From positions 1-64,000 of the forward strand of contig NZ_BROH01000004.1 in assembly GCF_027923545.1 (NCBI RefSeq): a stretch of DNA of 64,000 bases. Reading direction: 5' to 3'. Shown in pieces: positions 41,271 through 50,264 of this stretch; position 1 is the first letter of the stretch; every line of letters starts with the position of its first letter. The position numbers and the translations under genes are program-made. The notes under the pieces were generated by a model, which worked only from the letters and a program-made list of their open reading frames with translations, did not search any database and was not told the DNA's origin. The stretch comes from Sinisalibacter aestuarii (lineage in GTDB: Bacteria > Pseudomonadota > Alphaproteobacteria > Rhodobacterales > Rhodobacteraceae).

Positions 41271-41277
41271 GAGCGCG

Positions 41278-42027
41278 ATGACGGGTGGCTGGCCACGCGG
41301 CTATGGCCACCTGCCGCTGGGCGAGGTCGATTCCACGCTCGACGAGGCGGTGCGCCGCTTTGCCGATTTCGCCGGGCCGACCTGGATCACCGCCAGCCGC
41401 CAGACTGCCGCGCGCGGCCGGCGGGGCCGGGCCTGGGCCAACCCGGCGGGCAATTTCGCCGCCACGCTGGTGTTGCCCGTCGACGACCCCGAAACCGCAG
41501 CCTTGCGCAGCTTCGTGACCGCGCTGGCGGTGCACGATGCCTTTCTGCACCTCACCGGGCGGGCTGAGCCTCTTGCCCTCAAATGGCCCAATGACGTGCT
41601 GCTGAACGGTGGCAAGGTGGCGGGTATTCTGCTTGAAAGCCTGATGAGCGGCGGGCGCATCGCCGGGGTCGCCATCGGTATCGGCGTGAACCTTGCCGAA
41701 GCGCCCGGCGCGGGCGAGGTGGAGGCGCAGGCGCTGCGCCCGGTCTCACTCGTTGGCGAGACCGGGGTGCGGGTCACGCCCGAAAGCTTCCTCGAAACCC
41801 TCGCGCCCGCCTTTGCCGAGCGGGACGAGCAGTTCACCACGCTCGGCTTCGCCCCGATCCGCACCGCCTGGCTCGCCCGCGCCGCCCGGCTGGGCGAGGC
41901 GATCACCGCGCGCCTGCCCGCCGAGGAGATCACCGGCACCTTCCGCGAGGTGGACGAGGGGGGGCGACTTGTCTTATCAACCCCGCATGGTCTTCGCCGC
42001 ATCGCGGCAGGCGATATTTTCTTCTGA
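41278..42027 (+). CDS. birA: Biotin--[acetyl-CoA-carboxylase] ligase
   Basis: 249 residues. The enzyme makes biotinyl-AMP and attaches biotin to the carboxyl carrier protein. The active-site loop GRRGRAWANPAGNFAATL and KWPNDVLLNGGKVAGIL are intact, and the C-terminal small domain is present. There is no N-terminal helix-turn-helix, so it is a monofunctional ligase and not a biotin repressor. It starts 8 bases after the hairpins and leads the birA-coaX-rnj group. Confidence 0.93.
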   Translation: MTGGWPRGYGHLPLGEVDSTLDEAVRRFADFAGPTWITASRQTAARGRRGRAWANPAGNFAATLVLPVDDPETAALRSFVTALAVHDAFLHLTGRAEPLALKWPNDVLLNGGKVAGILLESLMSGGRIAGVAIGIGVNLAEAPGAGEVEAQALRPVSLVGETGVRVTPESFLETLAPAFAERDEQFTTLGFAPIRTAWLARAARLGEAITARLPAEEITGTFREVDEGGRLVLSTPHGLRRIAAGDIFF

Positions 42028-42039
42028 GGGGGTCCCCCC

Positions 42040-42822
42040 ATGCTCCTTGCCATCGATTGCGGCAATACCAATACCGTCTTCTCTATCTGGGACGGCGAAA
42101 AGTTTCTGTTCAGCCTGCGCACCTCGACCGAGTACCAGCGCACCGCCGATCAGTATTTCGTCTGGTGGGACACGCTCACGCGCCATCACGGGCTGGTCAG
42201 GCCCGAGATCACCGGCGTGGTGATCTCCTCGACCGTGCCGCGCGTGGTGTTCAATCTGCGCGTCTTCACCGACCGCTATTTCGGCATCCGTCCGCTGGTG
42301 GTGGGCAAGCCCGAGTGCCTGTTGCCGGTGGGCGTGCGGGTGGACGCGGGCACGCAGGTGGGGCCGGACCGGCTGGTCAACACCGTCGCCGGGTACGACA
42401 AATACGGCGGCGATCTGATCATCGTCGATTTCGGCACCGCCACCACCTTCGACGTGGCCGACAAGGACGGCGCCTATATCGGCGGGGTGATCGCGCCGGG
42501 GGTGAACCTCAGCCTCGAAGCCCTGCACATGGCCGCCGCGGCGCTGCCGCATGTGGACATCACCCATCCCGACCATGTGATCGGCACCAACACGGTCGCC
42601 TGTATGCAATCGGGCATCTTCTGGGGCTATGTCGGGCTGATCAAGGAAATCTCGGCCCGGATCAAGCAAGAGCATGGCCGCCCGATGAAGGTGATCGGCA
42701 CCGGCGGCCTCGCGCCCCTGTTCCAGAGCCATGCCCCGGTTTTCGACGAATTCGCCGATGAGCTGACCATGCATGGCCTTGTGACGATCTGGGCGTATAA
42801 CAAAGAACAGGGCACGGTATGA
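42040..42822 (+). CDS. coaX: Type III pantothenate kinase
   Basis: A 260-residue enzyme of the ASKHA fold that phosphorylates pantothenate, the first step to coenzyme A. IDCGNTNTVFSIWDG is the phosphate-1 motif; GPDRLVNTVAGYDKYGGDLIIVDFGTATTFDV and GGVIAPGVNLSLEALH complete the signature. The 13-base gap to birA and the usual alphaproteobacterial nuo-birA-coaX-rnj order support the call. Confidence 0.95.
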   Translation: MLLAIDCGNTNTVFSIWDGEKFLFSLRTSTEYQRTADQYFVWWDTLTRHHGLVRPEITGVVISSTVPRVVFNLRVFTDRYFGIRPLVVGKPECLLPVGVRVDAGTQVGPDRLVNTVAGYDKYGGDLIIVDFGTATTFDVADKDGAYIGGVIAPGVNLSLEALHMAAAALPHVDITHPDHVIGTNTVACMQSGIFWGYVGLIKEISARIKQEHGRPMKVIGTGGLAPLFQSHAPVFDEFADELTMHGLVTIWAYNKEQGTV

Positions 42823-42850
42823 GTGCCGCAACAAAAGAGCAGGACCCCAC

Positions 42851-44515
42851 ATGAGCAAGAACAGGCTGATCTACCTTCCCCTTGGCGGCGCGGGGGAGAT
42901 CGGCATGAACGCCTATGTCTACGGCTGGGGCAAGCCGGGCGAGGAACGGCTGATCCTCGTCGATCTGGGCGTCACCTTCCCCGACATGGACACCACGCCG
43001 GGGGTCAACCTGATCATGCCCGACATCTCCTTCCTCAAGGAGAATATCGACCGGCTGGAGGCGATCTTCATCACCCATGCCCATGAGGACCATGTGGGCG
43101 CGGTGGGGCGGCTCTGGCCCGAGCTCAAGGTGCCGGTCTATGCCCGCGCCTTCACCGGCCACCTGGCCCAGCTCAAGCTGGAGGATGCGGGCCAGGACCC
43201 CTCGAACGTCGAGATCGTCGGCGCCTGGCCGGAGAAGGTCGAGGCCGGGCCGTTCAAGGTGGCGTTCCTGCCGATCTCGCATTCGATCCCCGAAAGCGCC
43301 GGCCTGGTGATCGACAGCCCCGGCGGGCGGATCGTGCATACCGGCGATTTCAAGCTCGATCCGGCGCCCGGCGTCGGCGAGCCGTGGGACGAGGCGCTCT
43401 GGCGTGAAGCCACCGGCGGGCGGGTGCGGGCGCTGGTCTGCGACTCGACCAACGTGTTCTCGCCGCATCCGGGCCGCTCCGAGGCCGGGCTGAAATCGGA
43501 GATCGAGGCGCTGGTGACAAAGGCCCCGCATATGGTGGTGGCCACCACCTTCGCCTCCAACGTCGCCCGGGTGAAGACGCTGGCCGAGGCCGGGCAGGCG
43601 GCGGGCCGCTCGGTCTGCCTGCTGGGCCGGGCGATGCGGCGGATGATCGAGGCGGCGGTGAAAACCGGGATCGTCGAGAGCTTCCCGGCGACCGTGACCC
43701 CGGAAGACGCGCGCGACATCCCGCGCGAAAGCCTGATGCTGATCGTCACAGGCAGCCAGGGCGAGCGCCGCGCGGCGTCGGCCCAGCTTGCGCGCGGCAA
43801 GTATCTCGGGCTGGAAATGGCCGAGGGCGACACCTTTCTGTTTTCCTCCAAGACCATTCCGGGCAACGAGCGCTCGGTGGGCCGCATCCTCAACGCCTTT
43901 TCCGAGATGGGCGTGGACGTGGTTGCCGAGGACGACCGCTATCACGTTTCCGGCCATGCCAACCGGCCCGATCTTGAAAAGATGCACGCGGTGGTGGACC
44001 CGGAATTCGTGATCCCCATGCATGGCGAGCACCGCCACCTGCGCGAACATGCGAAACTGGCGCAGGCCAACGGGCGGCAATCGCTGGTGGTGGTCAACGG
44101 CGCGCTGGCCGATCTGACAGGCCCCGTGCCGCATGTGGTCGAGCATGTCGAGGCGGACCGGGTCTATCTCGACGGCGATATCCTGATCGGCGCGCTTGAC
44201 GGCATCGTGCGCGACCGCATCCGGCTGGCGCTGAACGGTCACGTGATCGTCAACGTCATCCTCGAAGGCGACGAGCCGCTGGGCGATCCCTGGGTCGAGA
44301 TCGTGGGCCTGCCGGAAACCGGCAAGAGCCGCGCCTCGCTGATCGACGTGCTGGAGGAAGATCTGGGCCAGTTCCTGATGCGCGCCAAGGGCAAGACCCT
44401 GCGCGACGATGACGCGCTGGAGGGCGAGTTGGTGAAGATCGCCAAGAAGACGGCGCTGGATGAGATTGGCCGCAAACCCGAAGTGACCGTGGTGATGAGC
44501 CGGCTGGAACCCTGA
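42851..44515 (+). CDS. rnj: Ribonuclease J family metallo-beta-lactamase/beta-CASP nuclease
   Basis: 554 residues. The zinc-binding motif FITHAHEDHVGAV (HXHXDH) is at about residues 72-85; DSTNVFSPHPGRSE, TFASNVARV and VTGSQGERRAAS form the beta-CASP domain; HVSGHANRPDLEKMHAVVDPEFVIPMHGEHRHL supplies later metal ligands. It is a combined 5'-exo and endoribonuclease, acting in mRNA decay and rRNA 5' maturation in alphaproteobacteria. It is the last of the birA-coaX-rnj run. Confidence 0.94.
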   Translation: MSKNRLIYLPLGGAGEIGMNAYVYGWGKPGEERLILVDLGVTFPDMDTTPGVNLIMPDISFLKENIDRLEAIFITHAHEDHVGAVGRLWPELKVPVYARAFTGHLAQLKLEDAGQDPSNVEIVGAWPEKVEAGPFKVAFLPISHSIPESAGLVIDSPGGRIVHTGDFKLDPAPGVGEPWDEALWREATGGRVRALVCDSTNVFSPHPGRSEAGLKSEIEALVTKAPHMVVATTFASNVARVKTLAEAGQAAGRSVCLLGRAMRRMIEAAVKTGIVESFPATVTPEDARDIPRESLMLIVTGSQGERRAASAQLARGKYLGLEMAEGDTFLFSSKTIPGNERSVGRILNAFSEMGVDVVAEDDRYHVSGHANRPDLEKMHAVVDPEFVIPMHGEHRHLREHAKLAQANGRQSLVVVNGALADLTGPVPHVVEHVEADRVYLDGDILIGALDGIVRDRIRLALNGHVIVNVILEGDEPLGDPWVEIVGLPETGKSRASLIDVLEEDLGQFLMRAKGKTLRDDDALEGELVKIAKKTALDEIGRKPEVTVVMSRLEP

Positions 44516-44542
44516 GCGCCACCGCTTGTGCCGGTTGCCGGA

Positions 44543-44563
44543 GCGAGGGGCGCTGCCCCTCGC
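44543..44563. repeat. GC-rich palindrome after the RNase J gene
   Basis: Perfect GCGAGGGGC / GCCCCTCGC with a 3-base loop (GCT), 28 bases past the stop. It is followed by CATATTCCTC. The composition and flank resemble the element at 47326-47347, so they may be members of one intergenic family. Confidence 0.7.
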
Positions 44564-44692
44564 ACTCGTCCCTCATATTCCTCAAGGCGCCTGCAGCTTA
44601 AAGACCTACCGGATCACGCGGGCGGGTGAGCCAGCCAGCCTCAATGGCGATGGGTCGATGCGAAGACCGGCCCAAGGCGCCATTGCGACCGC

Positions 44693-46168
44693 TCAGTCGT
44701 CGCGGCGTTCGTCGAAGCTCTGGGCGATGAAGCCCGGCATGTGGTCGCCCATGCCGACCACACCCTTGCCGCCGTCACGGCCCGAAGGTTTGCGCCCTCG
44801 GCTGCTGCGGCCGCTGTCCGAACCCGAGCCGGATGACGATCGGCTTTCGCTCTTGTCCCTGGCGCTGTCGTCGCGCGCGGCCTCTTCGCGGGGCGCCTCG
44901 TCCTTGCGGGCCGGTGCGCTGCTTTTGCTGCGCGACGAGCCGCTTTTGCCGCGCGATCCGCTCGTGGTTTTCTTCGGGCTCTCCTCGCGCGGGCTTTCTT
45001 CCGCTGCCTCGGCCTTGCCGGCGAGCGGATTTTCAAGCACGGGGATCTCGTTGCCGATCAGCCGTTCCACCGCATCGAGGTTCTTGCCGTCGCGCGGCTC
45101 GCAGATCATCAGCGTCTTGCCCTTGCGCCCGGCACGCCCGGTCCGCCCGATCCGGTGCACGTAGTCTTCGGCATGGCTGGGCACGTCGAAGTTGAACACG
45201 TGGCTCACATTCGGAATGTCGAGCCCCCGCGCCGCCACGTCGGAGGCGCAGAGAAACTGGATCGTGCCGTCGCGGAAGCCCTGAAGCACTTCCATGCGCT
45301 TCGACTGGTCGAGATCGCCGTGGATCGGCTGGGCGTTGTAGCCATGCTGCTTGAGGCTCTTGGCGACGATATCCACATCCGTCTTGCGGTTGCAGAAGAT
45401 GATCGCGTTGGTGCAGGCCGCGCCCTCGCCGTCGATCATTGCGCGCAGCAACGCGCGCTTGTCCGAGGCCGCGCGGTCGCGCCGGCCCGGTTTGAACATC
45501 ACCTTGCCCTGTTCGATCGTGGCCGAGGCCGTCGCCTGACGGGCCACCTCGACGCGGGCGGGGTTGGACAGGAAGGTGTTGGTGATCCGCTCGATCTCGG
45601 GCGCCATCGTGGCCGAGAAGAACAGTGTCTGCCGGGTGAAGGGCACGAGGCCGAAAATGCGCTCGATATCGGGGATGAAGCCCATGTCGAGCATCCGGTC
45701 GGCCTCGTCGACCACCATGATCTGCACGCCGGTCAGCAACAGCTTGCCGCGCTCGAAATGGTCGAGCAGCCGGCCCGGCGTGGCGATCAGCACGTCGACG
45801 CCGCGGTCGATGAGCTGGTCCTGTTCCTTGAACGAAACGCCGCCGATCAGCAGCGCCTTGGTCAGCTTCACATGCTTGGCGTAGGTGTCGAAGTTCTCGG
45901 CCACCTGGGCCGCCAGTTCGCGCGTCGGACAGAGCACCAGCGAGCGCGGCATCCGGGCCCGGGCGCGGCCCCGCGCCAGCATCGTCACCATCGGCAGGGT
46001 GAAGGAGGCGGTCTTGCCGGTGCCGGTCTGGGCGATGCCCAGCACGTCGCGCCCTTCGAGCGCCGGCGGGATTGCGCCTTCCTGAATCGGGGTGGGCGTT
46101 TCGTAGCCCGCCTCTTCGACGGCCTTGAGCACCTTCGGGCTCAGATTGAGATCGGAAAACTTGGTCAA
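44693..46168 (-). CDS. DEAD-box RNA helicase (RhlE-like)
   Basis: 491 residues. Motifs in order: IAQTGTGKTA (I), PTRELAAQV (Ia), ATPGRLLD (Ib), VVDEADRMLDMGF (II), FFSATM (III), ASDVAARGLDIP (V) and HRIGRTGRAGR (VI). The C-terminal 110 residues are low-complexity, rich in Ser, Lys, Arg, Asp and Gly, a typical RNA-binding tail. The start is TTG at 46168 with GAAAGG upstream; no in-frame ATG occurs until beyond motif I. Likely roles are ribosome assembly or mRNA remodelling. Confidence 0.92.
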   Translation of the reverse strand: MTKFSDLNLSPKVLKAVEEAGYETPTPIQEGAIPPALEGRDVLGIAQTGTGKTASFTLPMVTMLARGRARARMPRSLVLCPTRELAAQVAENFDTYAKHVKLTKALLIGGVSFKEQDQLIDRGVDVLIATPGRLLDHFERGKLLLTGVQIMVVDEADRMLDMGFIPDIERIFGLVPFTRQTLFFSATMAPEIERITNTFLSNPARVEVARQATASATIEQGKVMFKPGRRDRAASDKRALLRAMIDGEGAACTNAIIFCNRKTDVDIVAKSLKQHGYNAQPIHGDLDQSKRMEVLQGFRDGTIQFLCASDVAARGLDIPNVSHVFNFDVPSHAEDYVHRIGRTGRAGRKGKTLMICEPRDGKNLDAVERLIGNEIPVLENPLAGKAEAAEESPREESPKKTTSGSRGKSGSSRSKSSAPARKDEAPREEAARDDSARDKSESRSSSGSGSDSGRSSRGRKPSGRDGGKGVVGMGDHMPGFIAQSFDERRDD

Positions 46169-46258
46169 GTGATGCCTTTCGTGAATGTTGCGGCGTGACT
46201 GGCCGCAAACCCCACGCGGCCCGCCCGGCCGGATTGCCGGGGCGTCTTGATGAAAGAG

Positions 46259-46287
46259 GCCTTACTGCGCAGGCGCGCAAAGGTCAA
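46259..46287 (-). promoter_or_regulatory. Promoter candidate for the DEAD-box gene
   Basis: Minus strand TTGACC (46287-46282), a 17-base spacer and TAAGGC (46264-46259). It would give a 5' leader of about 85 bases before the TTG start, a feature seen in cold-induced helicase genes. Confidence 0.4.
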
Positions 46288-46364
46288 GGAAGTCGCCATC
46301 ACAGCGGGCTTGACAGCGCCGCGCTCACGGGTCGGGATGGAGAGACAGCGAACAGGAGGATGAT

Positions 46365-46784
46365 ATGATCCGCAAATATGGCAGCGCCGTCTGGGAAGGC
46401 ACGTTGAAAGAGGGGCAGGGGCATCTGTCGTCGCAAAGCGGCGTGCTCAAGGATGTGGCCTACGATTTCAGGGAGCGCTTCGAGGGCGCGCCGGGGACCA
46501 ACCCCGAAGAGCTGATCGGCGCCGCCCACGCGGCCTGCTTCTCGATGGCGCTTTCGAATATCCTTGCCGAACAGGGCATTACCGCGACCCGGATCGAGGC
46601 CCGCTCGACCATCTCGCTCGATCTGAGCGACGGGGCGAAGATCGTCGCTGCGCATCTGGATGTGACCTTCTCGGCCGCCGGCGACGAGGCCACGCTGATG
46701 GCGGCGGCGAAAGCGGCGGAGACGGGCTGCCCGGTGTCGCAGCTTCTGTCCTGCGAGATCACGATGGACGCGAAGCTGGGCTGA
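46365..46784 (+). CDS. OsmC family peroxiredoxin-like protein
   Basis: 139 residues. The two redox cysteines are in GAAHAACFSMALS (about residue 60) and ETGCPVSQLLSC (about 125). OsmC and Ohr proteins reduce organic hydroperoxides in the cytoplasm. The N-terminus RKYGSAVWEGTLKEGQGHLSSQSG is closest to the OsmC (not Ohr) group. AGGAGGATGAT precedes the ATG. A weak promoter (TTGACA at 46310 with a poor -10) lies upstream. Confidence 0.92.
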   Translation: MIRKYGSAVWEGTLKEGQGHLSSQSGVLKDVAYDFRERFEGAPGTNPEELIGAAHAACFSMALSNILAEQGITATRIEARSTISLDLSDGAKIVAAHLDVTFSAAGDEATLMAAAKAAETGCPVSQLLSCEITMDAKLG

Positions 46785-46787
46785 ACC

Positions 46788-47282
46788 TCAGCCCAGCCCC
46801 CCGGCGGCGGGCAGCGGCGCGCCGTCGTCGAGCCCGTCCGCGCCTGCCCGCGCCGCCTCGATCCGCGCCCAGAGGAGCGGCGGGGTTTCGCGCTGCCAAA
46901 CGCCGGTGAGCGCATAGGCGAAGCGCGGCGCGCTTGCGGCCAGCGCCTCGATTTCGCCGATCACCGCCGCGCCGTTCTCGGCGATCAGGTCTTCCAGCGG
47001 CCCGGCGGCGACCATCGCCACGTCTTCGGGGCTGGCGCAGGCCGCCAGCGTGGCGCGCAGCGCGGCCAGGGCGAGGGCGGGGTGTGCGCGGGTCAAGTCA
47101 TCAAACAGCGCATAGGTCCAGGCGTCGGGATGGCCCTCGGGCACCGTCTCGCCATCGCCCGCGCGGGTATAGGCGAGGAAACGGGTGGCGAGCCGGTCGA
47201 GCGGCAGATCGCCCGGCGGCAGGTCGGATTCCGGCACGCCGAGGGCGCTGGCGACGAGGGTGCGCGGGATGGCCTGAGGCAT
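46788..47282 (-). CDS. DUF6869-like protein
   Basis: 164 residues, Ala/Leu-rich, apparently all helical. AAGPLEDLIAENGAAVIGEIEALAASAPRFAYALTGVW matches the C-terminal pattern I associate with DUF6869, whose function is unknown. AAAAGGAGG precedes the ATG at 47282; the open frame to 47429 passes through the intergenic palindrome and is rejected. It is convergent with the OsmC gene (3-base gap) and downstream of prfC. Confidence 0.68.
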   Translation of the reverse strand: MPQAIPRTLVASALGVPESDLPPGDLPLDRLATRFLAYTRAGDGETVPEGHPDAWTYALFDDLTRAHPALALAALRATLAACASPEDVAMVAAGPLEDLIAENGAAVIGEIEALAASAPRFAYALTGVWQRETPPLLWARIEAARAGADGLDDGAPLPAAGGLG

Positions 47283-47299
47283 GGCGGGCCTCCTTTTCT

Positions 47300-47347
47300 T
47301 CGTTCCAAAAATACCTCGGGGGAGCGCGAGGGGGCTGGCCCCCTCGC
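47300..47347. repeat. Intergenic palindrome with AAAAATACCTC flank
   Basis: CGTTCCAAAAATACCTCGGGG leads into the perfect stem GCGAGGGGG / CCCCCTCGC (47326-47347, CTGG loop). The arrangement, one hairpin next to an A-rich arm, repeats in loose form at 44543-44580 in the other orientation. It fills most of the gap between prfC and the DUF6869-like gene. Confidence 0.65.
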
Positions 47348-47353
47348 CGCCGC

Positions 47354-48967
47354 TTACGCCCCGTGCATTTCCTTCGTCGCGGAGAGCGTCAGCTCCGGGT
47401 AATCCCGCTCGGCGCGGTCGATATCCCATTGCAGGCGGGTCAGATAGACCGGGTCGCCGTCATGGTCATGGCCGATATGCTGCTTGTTGGCCTTGATGAA
47501 TGCCTCCATCTCCGCCTTCGGGCCCGAGATCCAGCGCGCGGAGGTGAATTGCGTGGCCTCGAAGCGCACGGGCAATCCGTATTCCAGCTCGATCCGGCTC
47601 GCCAGCACCTCGAATTGCAGCGCGCCGACAACGCCGACGATGAAGCCCGAGCCGATATCGGGCTTGAACACCTTGGCGGCCCCTTCCTCGGCGAATTGCA
47701 TCAGGGCTTTCTCCAGATGCTTGGCCTTCATCGGATCGCCGGCGCGCACGGTCTGCAGCAGTTCCGGCGCGAAGGAGGGGATGCCCGTCACCCGCAGCGC
47801 CTCGCCCTCGGTGAGCGTGTCGCCGATGCGCAGCTGGCCGTGATTGGGGATGCCGATGATATCGCCGGCCCAGGCTTCCTCGGCCAGTTCCCGGTCGGAG
47901 GCGAGGAACATCACCGGGTTGGAGATCGCCATCGGTTTCTTCGAGCGCACATGGGTCAGTTTCATGCCGCGTTTGAAATGCCCCGAGGCCATGCGCACGA
48001 AGGCCACCCGGTCGCGGTGCTTGGCGTCCATATTCGCCTGAACCTTGAAGACGAAGCCGGAAACCGTTGTTTCCTCTGGGGAAATCTGGCGCGGTTCGGC
48101 GCTTTGCGGCTGCGGTTCGGGGCCGTATTTGGCGATCCCCTCCATCAGTTCCTTCACGCCGAAGGAGTTGATCGCCGAGCCGAACCAGATCGGCGTCATC
48201 ATCCCCGCCGCCACTTCTTCGGCGTCGATGGCGGGCAGCAGCTCGCGCGCCATCTCGACCTCTTCGCGCAATAGCTCCAGCAGATGGGCGGGCACATGGT
48301 CGGCCAGTTTCGGGTCGTCGAGCCCCTCCATCTTGATGCTCTCGGCCACCTTGTTGCGGTCGGCGCGGTCCATCAGTTCCAGCCGGTCGTTCAGCATGTC
48401 GTAACAGCCGAGAAAGTCGCGCCCCATGCCGATCGGCCAGCTTGCGGGCGTGACGTGGATCGCCAGCATCTCCTGGATTTCGTCGATGATCTCGAACGTG
48501 TCGCGCGCCTCGCGGTCCATCTTGTTGCAAAAGGTCAGGATCGGCAGATCGCGCATCCGGCAGACTTCAAACAGCTTCTGCGTCTGGCTCTCCACACCCT
48601 TCGCGCCGTCGATCACCATGATCGCGGCATCCACCGCGGTGAGCGTGCGGTAGGTGTCTTCCGAGAAGTCGGAGTGGCCCGGCGTGTCGACGAGGTTGAA
48701 GCGGTATTTGCCGAAATCGAAGCTCATCGCCGAGGCCGAGACGGAGATGCCCCGGTCCTGCTCCATCTTCATGAAGTCCGAGCGGGTGCGCCGGGCCTCG
48801 CCCTTGGCGCGCACCTGGCCCGCCATCTGGATCGCGCCGCCGTAGAGCAGGAACTTTTCGGTCAGCGTCGTCTTGCCGGCATCGGGGTGCGAGATGATGG
48901 CAAAGGTGCGCCGCCGGGCAATCTCCGGCGGCAGGTTCGGGCGGTTCGGGGCGGCTGCGTCCAACAT
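47354..48967 (-). CDS. prfC: Peptide chain release factor 3
   Basis: A 537-residue translational GTPase that removes RF1/RF2 from the ribosome after peptide release. G1 is SHPDAGKTTLTEK, G3 DTPGHSDFSEDTYR, G4 FCNKMDREA; the body and C-terminal domains (GFIVGVVGALQFEVL, TSARWISGPKAE) are typical of RF3. Length is normal (E. coli 529). It is the first gene of a pair with the DUF6869-like gene. Confidence 0.96.
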   Translation of the reverse strand: MLDAAAPNRPNLPPEIARRRTFAIISHPDAGKTTLTEKFLLYGGAIQMAGQVRAKGEARRTRSDFMKMEQDRGISVSASAMSFDFGKYRFNLVDTPGHSDFSEDTYRTLTAVDAAIMVIDGAKGVESQTQKLFEVCRMRDLPILTFCNKMDREARDTFEIIDEIQEMLAIHVTPASWPIGMGRDFLGCYDMLNDRLELMDRADRNKVAESIKMEGLDDPKLADHVPAHLLELLREEVEMARELLPAIDAEEVAAGMMTPIWFGSAINSFGVKELMEGIAKYGPEPQPQSAEPRQISPEETTVSGFVFKVQANMDAKHRDRVAFVRMASGHFKRGMKLTHVRSKKPMAISNPVMFLASDRELAEEAWAGDIIGIPNHGQLRIGDTLTEGEALRVTGIPSFAPELLQTVRAGDPMKAKHLEKALMQFAEEGAAKVFKPDIGSGFIVGVVGALQFEVLASRIELEYGLPVRFEATQFTSARWISGPKAEMEAFIKANKQHIGHDHDGDPVYLTRLQWDIDRAERDYPELTLSATKEMHGA

Positions 48968-49008
48968 GGGCGCGATATAGCCGCGCGCCGGGGGCGCGGC
49001 AAGCGGCG

Positions 49009-50028
49009 TCAGAGCGCCGAGATTCGCTTGAGCAGCGCCACCGCATCCTTGCGGGCGGCAAGGTCGGCCTCGTGCAGCTCATGGCCGGGCAGGCGGGTGG
49101 CGGCGGTGCCGGCGAGGCGGCGGGCCACTTCTTCGGGCAGGGCGGGCCGGGTATTGGTGTCGAGGAACAGGCTCTCGGCGGCGATCCCCTCGGCATAGAT
49201 GATCTCGTGCTTGTCGAAGAGGACCTGGAAGTAATCGACAAAGCCGCCCGGTTCCTGCGTCACGCTGGTGCCGTTCACCAGAAGCCCGGCTTTGACGAGG
49301 ATTTCCTTGCGCCCGGCCTTCAGCGCATCGACGCGCTGGTAGATGAACAGCCGGTGGTTCGGGCTCACCACCAGCGTGCCGGTATTGTTGAGCGTGCCCG
49401 CCGCGATGGTGATCGGCGCGAAGGCGCCGGTGGCGCGCAGCGTCTGCATCCCCGTCCAGCGCACGGCCTGCGGGCCGCTGTCGCGGGTGAGCACGCGGTC
49501 GCCGGGCCGCAGGGCTTCGATCGGCACCTGCCGCCCGTCCGCCATCGTGATCCGGGTGCCGCGGGTGAAGGCAATCGTGGCCGAGGCCGCGAGCCGGGCG
49601 CGGGCGCCGTCACGGTCGATGGTGACGAGGGTATAGCCGGTTTTTTCGTCGAGCGGGGCGAGCGCATGGAGATAGACCTGCGCGATGGTGCCTTCGCGCC
49701 CGTCGACCTCGACGAAGACGAGCACTTCGCGGGTATCGCCGGTGGCGTCCATGAAGGTGAGCAGGCTGTCGAGGTAGAGCGGCGCACCGGCACGGCCGGC
49801 TGCGCTGTCGGCGGCCACCCGGAAGGCGCCGCGCTCATCCTCCGGGGCGAGCGCGAGGCGCACGGGCTGGGCGCCCTCAGCGAGCATGTAGATATCTTCG
49901 TGAATGAGTTCGGAGGCGTCGCTGAGCGGTTCGTTTTCGTTCACGCCATGCGACACCCGGAACAGATCCGCCCGGAACACGGACAGGTGACGAACCGGCA
50001 ACTCGATAAGAGAGGGTTGAAACGACAT
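49009..50028 (-). CDS. Hint domain-containing protein lacking the nucleophilic Cys
   Basis: 339 residues. After an N-terminal region of about 165 residues, a Hint_2-type domain starts at IAFTRGTRITMADGRQVPIEALRPGDRVLTRDSG and contains LVVSPNHRLFI and a final KHEIIYAEGIAAESLFLDTNTRP. Hint domains of this group normally begin with Cys (CFTxGTRI); here the position is Ala, so self-cleavage by the usual mechanism should not occur. The N-terminal module is typical of Rhodobacteraceae Hint proteins often attached to RTX repeats, which are absent. The start ATG is at 50028 with GGAG upstream. Confidence 0.82.
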   Translation of the reverse strand: MSFQPSLIELPVRHLSVFRADLFRVSHGVNENEPLSDASELIHEDIYMLAEGAQPVRLALAPEDERGAFRVAADSAAGRAGAPLYLDSLLTFMDATGDTREVLVFVEVDGREGTIAQVYLHALAPLDEKTGYTLVTIDRDGARARLAASATIAFTRGTRITMADGRQVPIEALRPGDRVLTRDSGPQAVRWTGMQTLRATGAFAPITIAAGTLNNTGTLVVSPNHRLFIYQRVDALKAGRKEILVKAGLLVNGTSVTQEPGGFVDYFQVLFDKHEIIYAEGIAAESLFLDTNTRPALPEEVARRLAGTAATRLPGHELHEADLAARKDAVALLKRISAL

Positions 50029-50264
50029 GACAACTCCACCGCGCGGCCCCCACCGCAGCCGCATGACGGTAGTCCGAGCGCTGCAAAAGGTCAACAAATC
50101 CCTTGGGATATGCCGCGATCCGGACGGGGCCGGGCGGACTTTGTTGCCGGGGCGGCGACGGGCGGGCGCGAGCGGGGGTGATTGTTCCCGCGCCGGGCGG
50201 CATGGGCGAATCGCGCGGGGTTTGTTACCGGGGGGGCAAATCTGGCGACGCGAAAGGAAACGGC

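Noticed and set aside
50103-50264. Extended SDR start
   Set aside because: The upstream stretch is Gly/Arg-rich without homology, and ATG 50265 has a clear ribosome site.
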